A DNA stretch of 34,527 nt, from positions 1 through 34,527 of the forward strand of contig SYFT01000082.1 of assembly GCA_005799825.1 (NCBI GenBank), written 5' to 3'. The stretch's first letter is position 1. Each line of letters opens with the position of its first letter. Shown here piece by piece: positions 16,501 to 23,001 of this stretch. A program made the position numbers and the translations under genes. Under the pieces are notes generated by a model that searched no databases, was not told the DNA's origin, and saw only the letters and a program-made list of their open reading frames with translations. The DNA comes from Acidobacteriota bacterium (lineage in GTDB: Bacteria; Acidobacteriota; Vicinamibacteria; Vicinamibacterales; SCN-69-37).

Positions 16501-17435
16501 TGGACCTCGACGGGGACCTGACGCGACGCACCAGGGCGCTGGCCGCCGGACTCGCTGCGAACTTCTTCGTCCCGAACCCGGCTGTTGGGTCGGCAAACGT
16601 CACCGATAGCGGTGCGTTTAGCGACTATCACGCGCTGCAGATTGAGCTGCGGCGGCGTCTGTCGAAGGGACTGTCCGCCAACGTCAACTATCAGTACGCA
16701 CACGAGCGCGGTTCAGACTTTGACGGCTTCAGCTTCGGCCGGACAATGGTCAATCAGGCGAATGTGCGGCATGCGTTCAAAACCCAGTGGGATTGGAGCC
16801 TGCCGGTTGGCCGCGGGCAGCGGTTCGGCTCGGAAATGCATCCGATTCTCGACGCCTTTTTCGGTGGCTGGAGCATTAACGGCGTCGGGCGTGTGCAGGC
16901 CCGGGTCATGGATTTCGGCAACGTCCGGCTGGTGGGCATGACGCTCGATGAACTGACCGGCATGTACAAGTTTTACCGCAGGGCGAATGCCACGACCGGT
17001 CGCACGGAAATCTGGATGCTGCCCGACGACGTCATTCTCAATACACGGCGTGCGTTCAGCGTGAGCGGTTCGACGGCTGACGGGTACTCGACGAGCCTTG
17101 GAACGCCGGTCGGCAAGTACATCGCGCCGGCCAACACCGCGTCCTGCATTCAGGCCAGAGCGGGTGACTGCGCGCCACGCTCCACACTGGTGCGGGCGCC
17201 ATGGTTCACCCGGTTTGATATCGGCATGACCAAGCGCTTCGCGCTGCGCGGCTCGATGAACATCGAGATCCGCGGTGATGTGCTGAACCTGTTTGACAAC
17301 ATCAACTTCGATCCGGCCGCGAACCCTGGCTCGGGCGCCACGATCTTCCAGGTGACGTCGGCCTACACAGACCCGAGCAACACGTATGACCCGGGTGGCC
17401 GCCTCGGTCAGTTGATGATCCGGTTCAACTGGTAG
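13569..17435 (+). CDS. TonB-dependent receptor, Oar-like, with carboxypeptidase-regulatory domain
   Basis: 1288 residues. The signal peptide ends SSTSAFAQA (about 1-26). Residues of about 28-115 form a CarboxypepD_reg/SdrD-like beta domain (LSGVVKDSAGGVIPGASVVV and SGSYSVTGLQAGQYTVTVSL). A plug-like region follows (NRMPGPTRNALNAVTFLPGV to about 245), then a long outer-membrane barrel ending in LGQLMIRFNW with a terminal aromatic residue, as outer-membrane proteins need for assembly. No clear TonB box was seen, as is common for Oar-type receptors. Such proteins are found in large numbers in Acidobacteriota and are thought to take up large or glycan-like substrates or to take part in adhesion and secretion; the ligand is unknown. 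It stands alone, with its own promoter candidate, RBS and terminator, and no SusD-like or hydrolase partner. Confidence 0.93.
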   Translation: MGRSTWRAVAGLALILLSSTSAFAQATTPLSGVVKDSAGGVIPGASVVVKNIASGVAFETTTNTSGSYSVTGLQAGQYTVTVSLSGFKTAVASNVRLAVGAPVTVDLILEVGDLTETVNVVSSAELINTQTGTVSATLNADQLNRMPGPTRNALNAVTFLPGVNTATTNRNSSINGLPDSFLAITLDGVSNNDNFLRSTDGFFASVTPRQDAVEAVTVTMAAAGAQVGGSGAITMAFQTRSGGTRFTGSAYEYFRHPRLNSTYFFNVANGLEKNDVKLNQYGARVGGPIVIPGLFDGRGKAFFFLNYEQVRFPNSFTRTRTALNNRALDGWFQYTSGAGIAEINVLALAQANGQISATDPIVMSLLRKIQAGMKTTGTINPSADPLLDSYVWLSPGSLFEHQPTLRLDFNLGTNHRLSISESVLMAKRDPDYLNSADVRFPGASNFRIFSSRRPLTSVTLRSSFGANLVSELRGGITALGGQSRFGQDSSNGPATFADQGGYAIDFDANIGLTNWFTSNTPSWRAAPTFSLEETLMWQRGNHSLTGGLAAVYSTVDSNSQQMVPGINLGFDQTNDPAAGLFTTARFPGASAAQLTDARELYGLLTGRVTSVTGQAALDKNTNKYVAFGPESYTGHIGVYSAFMQDSWRATPTFTVTAGLRYDLQTPFVPASDIMSSVTMESICGVTGMGSGSTYDRCKFFTPGASGGATSQYIQLTKGTQGYKTDKNNFAPSVSLAWRPNIQSGFLRTLFGNPDQATIRAGWQVAYERRGMSDFTGVFGANPGPTVSLTRNANTGLVAIGEAWPVLLSQPSRLYNAPFPESPTFPIAVRANRADNLTAFAPDIQIGRAQTWSVGIQRSIGADMAAEVRYLGTRGADQWSALNYNGIRGESLLNNGFLNEFKLAMANLAANNAAGGARAGSFAYFGPGTNPLPIYLAYLNGRTDSSNPAAYTGGSTTWTSTTFTGRLSPASPSPISAAVDLDGDLTRRTRALAAGLAANFFVPNPAVGSANVTDSGAFSDYHALQIELRRRLSKGLSANVNYQYAHERGSDFDGFSFGRTMVNQANVRHAFKTQWDWSLPVGRGQRFGSEMHPILDAFFGGWSINGVGRVQARVMDFGNVRLVGMTLDELTGMYKFYRRANATTGRTEIWMLPDDVILNTRRAFSVSGSTADGYSTSLGTPVGKYIAPANTASCIQARAGDCAPRSTLVRAPWFTRFDIGMTKRFALRGSMNIEIRGDVLNLFDNINFDPAANPGSGATIFQVTSAYTDPSNTYDPGGRLGQLMIRFNW

Positions 17436-17448
17436 TTCCTTCCCTGTC

Positions 17449-17501
17449 GCCAGCGGTCTGGGAGGCTCATTGCCTTTTTTCCAGACCGCTGGCGTATTTT
17501 T
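17449..17501 (+). terminator. Nested rho-independent terminator after the TonB receptor
   Basis: The arms 17449-17462 and 17481-17494 are perfectly complementary over 14 bases and are followed by TATTTTT. Inside the loop a second hairpin, AGGC-TCATT-GCCT (17463-17475), is followed directly by TTTTT. RNA polymerase could therefore stop at the inner T run or, once the outer stem forms, at the outer one. It lies 13 bases after the receptor stop and closes that transcription unit. Confidence 0.85.
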
Positions 17502-17505
17502 CAAA

Positions 17506-17820
17506 ATGAACGAACTGCGTTGTCGGGTCGCTGCAAGTGTCCTGGCGACGGTGCTGTGCTGCACGTCGGGAGCAGCCGACCCATCCTCACAGGCGGGAGC
17601 CGCGCGCGAGCGCAAAGGTCTGACAATCAGGCATTATGTCGAGGGGACAGCCCCTTTCTACGACCTATCGACGACGCTCATGTGGCCCTTTGCGTTCACT
17701 GCACAGGGTTCCGAGTCGGACTGGTGGCGATTGCCAGTCATTGTTTGCATCGCTGGTATCGAGTACTTTGCGTTCAAGGTGCGCGGCTTCGTGGATGCGC
17801 GCGGTGGTCTGCTAACTTGA
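17506..17820 (+). CDS. Small exported or membrane hypothetical protein
   Basis: 104 residues from ATG 17506. The N-terminus MNELRCRVAASVLATVLCC then TSGAAD looks like a signal peptide or lipoprotein-like leader, and a second hydrophobic stretch (LPVIVCIAGIEYFAF, about 80-95) could be a membrane helix. No family was recognised. The gene begins only five bases after the receptor terminator, so it would need a promoter inside the terminator region or read-through. It lies in a stretch that also contains a truncated ATPase, so it may itself be a relic. The coding call is moderate. Confidence 0.4.
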   Translation: MNELRCRVAASVLATVLCCTSGAADPSSQAGAARERKGLTIRHYVEGTAPFYDLSTTLMWPFAFTAQGSESDWWRLPVIVCIAGIEYFAFKVRGFVDARGGLLT

Positions 17821-17850
17821 TCCGTATGTCTCATGCCGGGGAGTTGATCT

Positions 17851-18234
17851 GTGCCTACTGCGCTCATTCCAGGTTTCCACGGCCGTACTGACGAACTCGC
17901 CTGGTTGCGTAGTCTATGGGACGCATGCACAGCACTCGACACAACGACCGGTCGCTACGCGGGTGGTCCACGCATGGCTGCCGTTGTGGCTGAGAGTGGT
18001 ATCGGCAAGAGCCGATTAGTACAGGCGCTATACCAGCAGCTCACCATCGACCCGGCGTGGGACCCGCCGGAGGTGAACTACTGGCCGGATGCGTTCAATG
18101 ATCAAGGCATACAACTGCGCGTGGTGCCGGACATGGAGGGCCACGTGGCCAATGGTCCACCGCGTTTCGCGTGGCTCGGCGCGCGCTGGCAGCCGATTCC
18201 AGAAACGCTGACGCGCCAGCCATGCTGCCCATGA
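17851..18234 (+). pseudogene. AAA/STAND-type ATPase, N-terminal fragment
   Basis: 127 codons from GTG 17851, with GGGGAG seven bases upstream as a Shine-Dalgarno site. GFHGRTDELAWL is the R-E/D-x-E-L segment that precedes the P-loop in AAA_16-type signalling ATPases, and VAESGIGKSRLVQALYQQL is the Walker A motif (Lys53, Ser54), with Ala in place of its first Gly. Residues WDPPEVNYWPDAF and PRFAWLGARWQ continue plausibly, then the frame ends at TRQPCCP. Walker B, the sensor motifs and any effector domain are missing, so about 120 residues of a much larger protein remain. The stop overlaps the start of the next glycosyltransferase (ATGA, 18231-18234), most likely by accident of a deletion junction. 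Confidence 0.7.
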
Positions 18235-20027
18235 CTGCCACTCCTGCATCCCTCAGCCGCCGGACGTGGCTCGTCGGTGTGGTCGCGGTCATCGTGGTCG
18301 CGGCCGCGCTGCGGGGTCTCTGGCTCACCGCCGACCCGCCGACGAAACACGTCGTCGGCGTCGTCTGGCACGACGAAGGCGCATGGGTGCACAACGCGCG
18401 CAACCAGGCGTTGTGGGGCACCTGGCGCACCGACGGGTGGAATCCGATGTTCATCGCGCCCGTGTTCACGGCGCTCGAGACCGCGGCATTTGAAACGTTC
18501 GGCATCGGCACGTGGCAGGCGCGTACGGTGCCGCTCGCCTCGGGCCTCATCGCGATCCTGGCGTTGATGTGGGGCCTGTCGGCCGTAGTCGGGCGTCGGG
18601 CCGCGCTCATCGGTGGCCTGCTGCTCTCCACCAGCTATACGTTCGTCATGTGGAACCGCGCGGCCCTCATGGAATCCACGATGACGATGTTCATCGTCAT
18701 TGGTTGGGCGGCGTATGCGCGTTCGGAGCGACGGCCCCTATGGGGCATGGTCGCCGGGGCTGCTGTGGTGCTCGCGTTTTTCACCAAAGCGGCGGCCGCC
18801 TTCTTCGTGGCTGCGGTGGTCCTCGAAGTGATCGCGGCGTGGTGGGTCCAGAGTCCAGGGTCGAGGGTCCAGGGTCCAGAACCAGGACCTCAGCGTACGC
18901 TCCGAGGACCCTGGACGCTGGACCCTGGACCCTGGACGTTGCTCGGTCTCACGGTCGCTGGCGCTGTTGTTCTCGTGACCTTCGTCATTCCCAACTGGAC
19001 CGAGTTTGTATTTTATAACTGGGCGATGACCGTCGAACGGAAGCCGGAATACACGGCGGAGGCGTTTACGAGGAATGCCACGTGGCTGCCCCTCGTACAC
19101 GGCGTGTTTTCGCGCATGTGGCGGGTGATGCTCGTGGCCGGCGTTGCGGCCGCCGGCATCGTGACCCGCTGGCGCAGCGCCCACCGCGCCGAGCGGCTGG
19201 CCGTGTTATGGCTGCTGGTCGGGCTCATCGAACTCGTGGTGCACGACTCCGGCAACGAACGGCGCTACGTGATGTTCGTGCCGGCGCTGGTGGCGCTGGC
19301 GTCGATGGCAATTGGCGCTGAGAAAAAGACGTCGGGTGTCTTTTTGACGGTGGCGGGCAAAAAGACACCCGACGTCTTTTTCCCCGCCTGGCCCGTCGCG
19401 CCCATCATCGCTGGGCTCGCCTACCTCGTTTTCGGCAGCGGGCTGCGGCTCATCTGGCTCGACGACGTGATTGCGAGCAACTACCGGATGACCGTACGGA
19501 TTTCGGCGGCGTTGGCCCTCACAGTCGCCGCGCTGGTGTGGTGGCGATGGAAGGTCTTGGCCGGCCCACTGGCGATCTGGAGACTGCCCCTGGCTGCCGC
19601 GGTTGCAGTGGTCGTGGTCACGTGCGGGACGGACCTGGCGCTCTACGGACGCTGGGCCTCCGACCGAACGTTCCACAACTACGACACCTCCCGTGCGCTG
19701 GGAGGGCTGTTGCCCTCCGGCGCCCTCGTCCATGGCAAACTGGCCAACGGCCTGGCCCTCGAAAATCAGATCAAACCGCTATTTGTGGGCCGCGGTTTCG
19801 GCAACTACGCCGACCGGCTGGAACGCGACGATGCCCGCTATATACTCACGTATACACAGCCGCGACTCGGCCATGAAGGTCCGGTCATCCTCGATGTGCT
19901 GCAGCACTATCCCCGACAACGCGTGATCGCGGAGTTTGAGGTGGACGACGAGTGGCCGGGGCGCGACCGCGCGGCGCTCATCGACAAGTTTCCTGACGGA
20001 CCGGAGTCCCGTGCGCGAAATCAGTGA
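18231..20027 (+). CDS. GT39/GT83-like membrane glycosyltransferase with two repeat-encoded insertions
   Basis: 598 residues from ATG 18231; ATG 18222 is an alternative. The first external loop carries the Asp-Glu pair (VVWHDEGAWVHNARN, Asp48/Glu49) typical of polyprenyl-phosphate-sugar-dependent GT-C enzymes of the PMT/ArnT superfamily. About 11-13 hydrophobic helices and a soluble C-terminal tail (ending DEWPGRDRAALIDKFPDGPE) follow. Residues of about 205-237 and 365-384 are encoded by palindromic DNA repeats (18841-18940 and 19323-19381) read in frame; both fall in loops between predicted helices and add Gly/Pro/Trp-rich or Lys/Phe-rich peptides without family likeness. The enzyme probably moves a sugar from a lipid carrier to a glycan, lipid or protein in the periplasm. 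The methyltransferase gene overlaps its end by 17 bases. Confidence 0.88.
   Translation: MTATPASLSRRTWLVGVVAVIVVAAALRGLWLTADPPTKHVVGVVWHDEGAWVHNARNQALWGTWRTDGWNPMFIAPVFTALETAAFETFGIGTWQARTVPLASGLIAILALMWGLSAVVGRRAALIGGLLLSTSYTFVMWNRAALMESTMTMFIVIGWAAYARSERRPLWGMVAGAAVVLAFFTKAAAAFFVAAVVLEVIAAWWVQSPGSRVQGPEPGPQRTLRGPWTLDPGPWTLLGLTVAGAVVLVTFVIPNWTEFVFYNWAMTVERKPEYTAEAFTRNATWLPLVHGVFSRMWRVMLVAGVAAAGIVTRWRSAHRAERLAVLWLLVGLIELVVHDSGNERRYVMFVPALVALASMAIGAEKKTSGVFLTVAGKKTPDVFFPAWPVAPIIAGLAYLVFGSGLRLIWLDDVIASNYRMTVRISAALALTVAALVWWRWKVLAGPLAIWRLPLAAAVAVVVVTCGTDLALYGRWASDRTFHNYDTSRALGGLLPSGALVHGKLANGLALENQIKPLFVGRGFGNYADRLERDDARYILTYTQPRLGHEGPVILDVLQHYPRQRVIAEFEVDDEWPGRDRAALIDKFPDGPESRARNQ
18841..18940. 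repeat. Palindromic GGTCCAGGGTCC-type repeat inside a coding region
   Basis: Multiple copies of GTCCAG(A/G)GTCCAG on the left are answered by CTGGACCCTGGAC copies on the right, with the perfect 10-base palindrome AGCGTACGCT (18892-18901) near the centre. The whole element could fold as one long imperfect hairpin. It is read in frame in the glycosyltransferase gene, giving a peptide rich in Gly, Pro, Trp and Leu. Confidence 0.8.
19323..19381. repeat. Perfect 23-base inverted repeat inside a coding region
   Basis: Arms 19323-19345 and 19359-19381 are perfectly complementary over 23 bases around a 13-base loop. Each arm is itself hairpin-like (AAAAAGAC, seven bases, GTCTTTTT) and ends in five T, so on either strand it resembles a terminator. 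It is nevertheless read in frame in the glycosyltransferase gene as EKKTSGVFLTVAGKKTPDVF. A local A/T-rich end composition unlike the surrounding gene points to insertion. Confidence 0.9.
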
Positions 20028-20853
20028 AAGCCTCATCCAGTCACACGCCAACCGCCGGTTCCGATCGGAATACGACTACGCGCTGTTTGAATACTACCGG
20101 TCGGCCAAGGTGCTCGCCTTCCTTGAGCGCGCGGGCGTCAGCGTGCACGGCCGCGTGCTGGATGCCGGCTGCGGCGGGGGCGGCATGCCCCTCTCACTCG
20201 CTGACCATGCCGACACGGTCATCGGCATCGATCCCATCAACCGGTTCGGCGATGCCGGCGTGAAGCTCGCGCGCGAACGCGGGCTCTCAGAGAAACTGCA
20301 CTTCCTGCAGGCCGACGGGATGAAGCTACCGTTTGTGTCGGGATCGTTCGACCTAGTCCTGTCGCACGCGGTCATTGAACACGTCGATGACGCCCCCCTC
20401 TACCTGCACGAATGTCGCCGGGTGATGGCGCCGGGCGCGCGCCTGTTCCTCTCCACCGCGCCCTATCTCTCATTTGCCGGCGCGCATCTGCCGCGCCTGA
20501 AGATCCAGATCCCGCTGCATCTGATCGCCGGCCGCTGGATCGCGTTCCGGACGTTCCGGCTGCTCGCGCGGTACGCGCCATGGACGCTGAAAGAGCCGGC
20601 GCACGAAAACTCATTCATTCGCGACGCCCGCAATGGGATCTGCAAACACGATGACCTGCTCGAGCTTGTCACCGTGACCCGCCTGCGCGGACAAATCGCC
20701 TCCGCCGGCCTTCGCATCGTGCGCGAAGAACTGCACATGACCTCCACGGTGCGGCGTCTGCCGCGCTGGTTGGGCGGCTGGCTGGGTGAAAGTTCACTCA
20801 CGCGTGACGCGCTGATCAGTAATATGGAATACGTGTTGGAATCGGTAAAGTGA
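20011..20853 (+). CDS. Class I SAM-dependent methyltransferase
   Basis: 280 residues from GTG 20011, which lies 17 bases inside the glycosyltransferase gene and gives the natural start VREISESLIQSHANRRF. Motif I is VLDAGCGGGG (about 47-56), followed by VIGIDP with the acidic residue at beta-2, LPFVSGSFDLVLSHAVIEHV for beta-4 and VMAPGARLFLSTAP for beta-5. The C-terminal part is longer than in minimal UbiE-type enzymes and rich in basic and hydrophobic residues. Placement between a membrane glycosyltransferase and a GNAT protein indicates modification of a surface sugar or glycolipid. The target is not shown by sequence. Confidence 0.9.
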   Translation: MREISESLIQSHANRRFRSEYDYALFEYYRSAKVLAFLERAGVSVHGRVLDAGCGGGGMPLSLADHADTVIGIDPINRFGDAGVKLARERGLSEKLHFLQADGMKLPFVSGSFDLVLSHAVIEHVDDAPLYLHECRRVMAPGARLFLSTAPYLSFAGAHLPRLKIQIPLHLIAGRWIAFRTFRLLARYAPWTLKEPAHENSFIRDARNGICKHDDLLELVTVTRLRGQIASAGLRIVREELHMTSTVRRLPRWLGGWLGESSLTRDALISNMEYVLESVK

Positions 20854-20918
20854 AATCAGGAATCGGTAGTCGATTATCGGACCATCGCTCATCGGCAATC
20901 GGCAACCATCGGCAAACC
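20854..20918. repeat. ATCGG-type degenerate tandem repeat spacer
   Basis: Between the methyltransferase stop and the GNAT start the DNA repeats ATCGG with variable spacers (AATCGG, TTATCGG, CATCGG, AATCGG, CCATCGGCAA). A GTG at 20850 would make this spacer a coding leader of the next gene, but the resulting peptide has no family likeness. Confidence 0.6.
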
Positions 20919-21962
20919 ATGACAGAAGTAGATCGCTATCGCCCCGACGACAAACGCGCGGTCGATGCGTTGTACAAGCGCGTCTTCGGCATCGACTCAG
21001 CCGAGGCCAACCACCTCCGATGGGAATGGCAATACCGGCACAATCCGCATCGGCCCGCCGACGGCCCTCTCATCTGGCTGGCGCGTGAGGGCACCACCAT
21101 CATCGGGCAATACGCCACGATGCCGGTCAAAGTCTCGGTGCAGGGCCGCGAGATTGACGCGGCGTGGGGCATGGATGTGATGGTGGCACCCGAACGCCAG
21201 CGGCAGGGTCTGGGCGAAGTGTTGTTCCGCACGTGGGACCGCAATGTGGGCGCGTCGCTAGGCCTGGGGCTCTCGGAATCGTCGTATCGCCTCTTCCAGA
21301 AAATGCGTTGGCCGGACCTGGGCCCCGTGCCGTGTTTGGTGAAACCGCTGACCCGCAGGGCCCTCCGCCGCCCGGGCTGGTCGATCACCGCGAACCGCCT
21401 CGTCTCGGCACTCACCCTGCCGTGGATCCGGCTTGTGGCCCGCACGCGTCCGCTTCAGGGCGAAGTGCGCGTCATCCGCAACTTCGACGAGAGCTTCACC
21501 CGGTTGTGGGATCGCGTGGCACCGCAGTTCGCCTTCGCCGTGCGGCGTGACGCCGCGTATCTCAACTGGAAGTACATCCAGGCGCCGCACGTACGCTACA
21601 CCGTCGCTGCCCTTGAACGCGACGGAGTCGTCGCGGGCTACATCGTGTATCGGCATCTGCAGGAAGCGCGTGGGCGCGTGACGATAGTCGTGGATTGGCT
21701 GACCGGCCCCGACGACCACACGGGCCTGCTCACGCTGCTGCGCTGGGTGGACCGCGAAGCGCGCGCGGTAGACTCGGACAAGATTCGCGCGTTCGCTATG
21801 CACGCTGGCTATCGCAAACTCCTGCGCCAGTCGGGGTACTTCACGGTGAAGTCCACCATGGAATTCGTCGCCAAGATCAACGCGGTGGAACTGACGCCGA
21901 GTTTCTACAAATCCGCCGACGCGTGGCACATCACGCTCGGCGATTCGGATCAGGATCGATGA
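20919..21962 (+). CDS. GNAT-family N-acyltransferase
   Basis: 347 residues from ATG 20919, preferred over GTG 20850 because the latter would add a leader made from an ATCGG repeat. The first 130 residues have GNAT features: a start EVDRYRPDDKRAVDALYKRV, then GMDVMVAPERQRQGLGEVLF, in which V-x-P-x-x-Q/R-x-x-G-x-G is the acetyl-CoA pyrophosphate loop. A second, less typical half (about 170-347) contains EVRVIRNFDESFTRLWDRVA, a pattern seen in duplicated GNAT proteins. It probably transfers an acetyl or other acyl group to an amino sugar or aminoacyl unit of the surface glycan. Its stop overlaps the deacetylase start by ATGA. Confidence 0.85.
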   Translation: MTEVDRYRPDDKRAVDALYKRVFGIDSAEANHLRWEWQYRHNPHRPADGPLIWLAREGTTIIGQYATMPVKVSVQGREIDAAWGMDVMVAPERQRQGLGEVLFRTWDRNVGASLGLGLSESSYRLFQKMRWPDLGPVPCLVKPLTRRALRRPGWSITANRLVSALTLPWIRLVARTRPLQGEVRVIRNFDESFTRLWDRVAPQFAFAVRRDAAYLNWKYIQAPHVRYTVAALERDGVVAGYIVYRHLQEARGRVTIVVDWLTGPDDHTGLLTLLRWVDREARAVDSDKIRAFAMHAGYRKLLRQSGYFTVKSTMEFVAKINAVELTPSFYKSADAWHITLGDSDQDR

Positions 21963-22993
21963 CCCCGGCGGGCGGTCCTGCCCTGCTCGTCGCCATCGAC
22001 ACCGAAGGCGACAACCAGTGGGACCTGGAAGCGCGACGAAACCAGCGCTTCGAAAACATCTATGCCCTAGGGCGTCTGCATGAGTTCTTCGCTCGCCACG
22101 GCGTGCGCCCCACCTACGTCATCACACATCCAGTGGCCACAGACCCGCGATCCGCGGACGTACTCCGCGGGCTCCTCGCGCAGGGCGACTGCGAAATCGG
22201 CGCCCACCATCACGCCTGGGAAACTCCGCCGTGTACGGACGAAGACGTTCACCGGCATCCCTACGCGCTCCAACTGCCGCTCGAACAATTCGACGCGCAA
22301 CTCCGCTCGCTGACCGAGACGATCGCCACAGCCGTCGGTGTGCGTCCGATCTCCTACCGGTCGGGCCGATTCGGCTTTTCCGCCTCACACGTCTCATCGC
22401 TCGAGCAACAGGGCTACCTGGTGGATTCAAGTGTGGCGCCGCTGTTCTACGAGGCGCACAAACAAGGCCCGGACTTTGTCGGCGCTCCGCTTGCGCCATA
22501 TTTCCTGGCCTACGACGATGCGACGAAGCCAGGGTCGAGTGAGGTGATGGAACTGCCGATCTCGGCGGCACTGAGCCGACGTGTGCCGGCGTTCGTCGAA
22601 CGCCTCTACGCCCGATCGCCGTTCAACTACCAGACCAAACGCGCGCTGCGACTAGCGCGCATCGCGCATGTGCGCTGGCTGCGGCCGTCGTACAGCTCGG
22701 CCGGCGACATGTGTAGCCTCGGCCGCCAGCTTGTCGATCGCGGCGCGCCCATCCTGAACCTCCTCTTCCACTCCAGCGAGGTCATCGTCGGCGGCAGCCC
22801 CTACAACAAGACTCGAGGGGAACTCGACGCGTTCTACGAGCGGCTCGGAGCGTTTCTCACCTTCGCCACGAGAAACCTCGGAGCCCGCGGCATGACGTTC
22901 GCCGAATATCGGGGTCCTGGAGTCCCGGGGTCCCGGGGTCTCGTCAGTACCGCCAGTTCCCAAGTTCCGCCAGTGCCGCCAGTTCCCAACTGA
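21959..22993 (+). CDS. Polysaccharide deacetylase-like protein with repeat-encoded C-terminus
   Basis: 344 residues from ATG 21959, in a 4-base overlap with the GNAT gene. VAIDTEGDNQW (Asp14) and CEIGAHHHAWETPP (His83-85) are the metal-binding and first-motif regions of the carbohydrate esterase 4 / NodB-like fold, and SYRSGRFGFSASH corresponds to the R-x-P-x-G/F region. This group removes acetyl groups from amino sugars, or acts as a related hydrolase, in exopolysaccharide clusters. No signal peptide is present. The final 25 residues after FAEYR (GPGVPGSRGLVSTASSQVPP then VPPVPN) are encoded by low-complexity repeats, so the ancestral protein probably ended near residue 319. Confidence 0.87.
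   Translation: MTPAGGPALLVAIDTEGDNQWDLEARRNQRFENIYALGRLHEFFARHGVRPTYVITHPVATDPRSADVLRGLLAQGDCEIGAHHHAWETPPCTDEDVHRHPYALQLPLEQFDAQLRSLTETIATAVGVRPISYRSGRFGFSASHVSSLEQQGYLVDSSVAPLFYEAHKQGPDFVGAPLAPYFLAYDDATKPGSSEVMELPISAALSRRVPAFVERLYARSPFNYQTKRALRLARIAHVRWLRPSYSSAGDMCSLGRQLVDRGAPILNLLFHSSEVIVGGSPYNKTRGELDAFYERLGAFLTFATRNLGARGMTFAEYRGPGVPGSRGLVSTASSQVPPVPPVPN
22911..22990. repeat. GGGGTCC and CCAGTTCCCAA repeat tract at deacetylase 3' end
   Basis: The tract first repeats GGGGTCC(T/C)GG-like units, then CGCCAGTTCC and CCGCCAGT units. The 12-mer CCAGTTCCCAAC (22979-22990) occurs again at 31979-31990, and CCAGTTCCCAAG at 22953-22964. It is translated as the low-complexity tail of the deacetylase. 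Confidence 0.65.
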
Positions 22994-23001
22994 AGCCCGT
23001 G

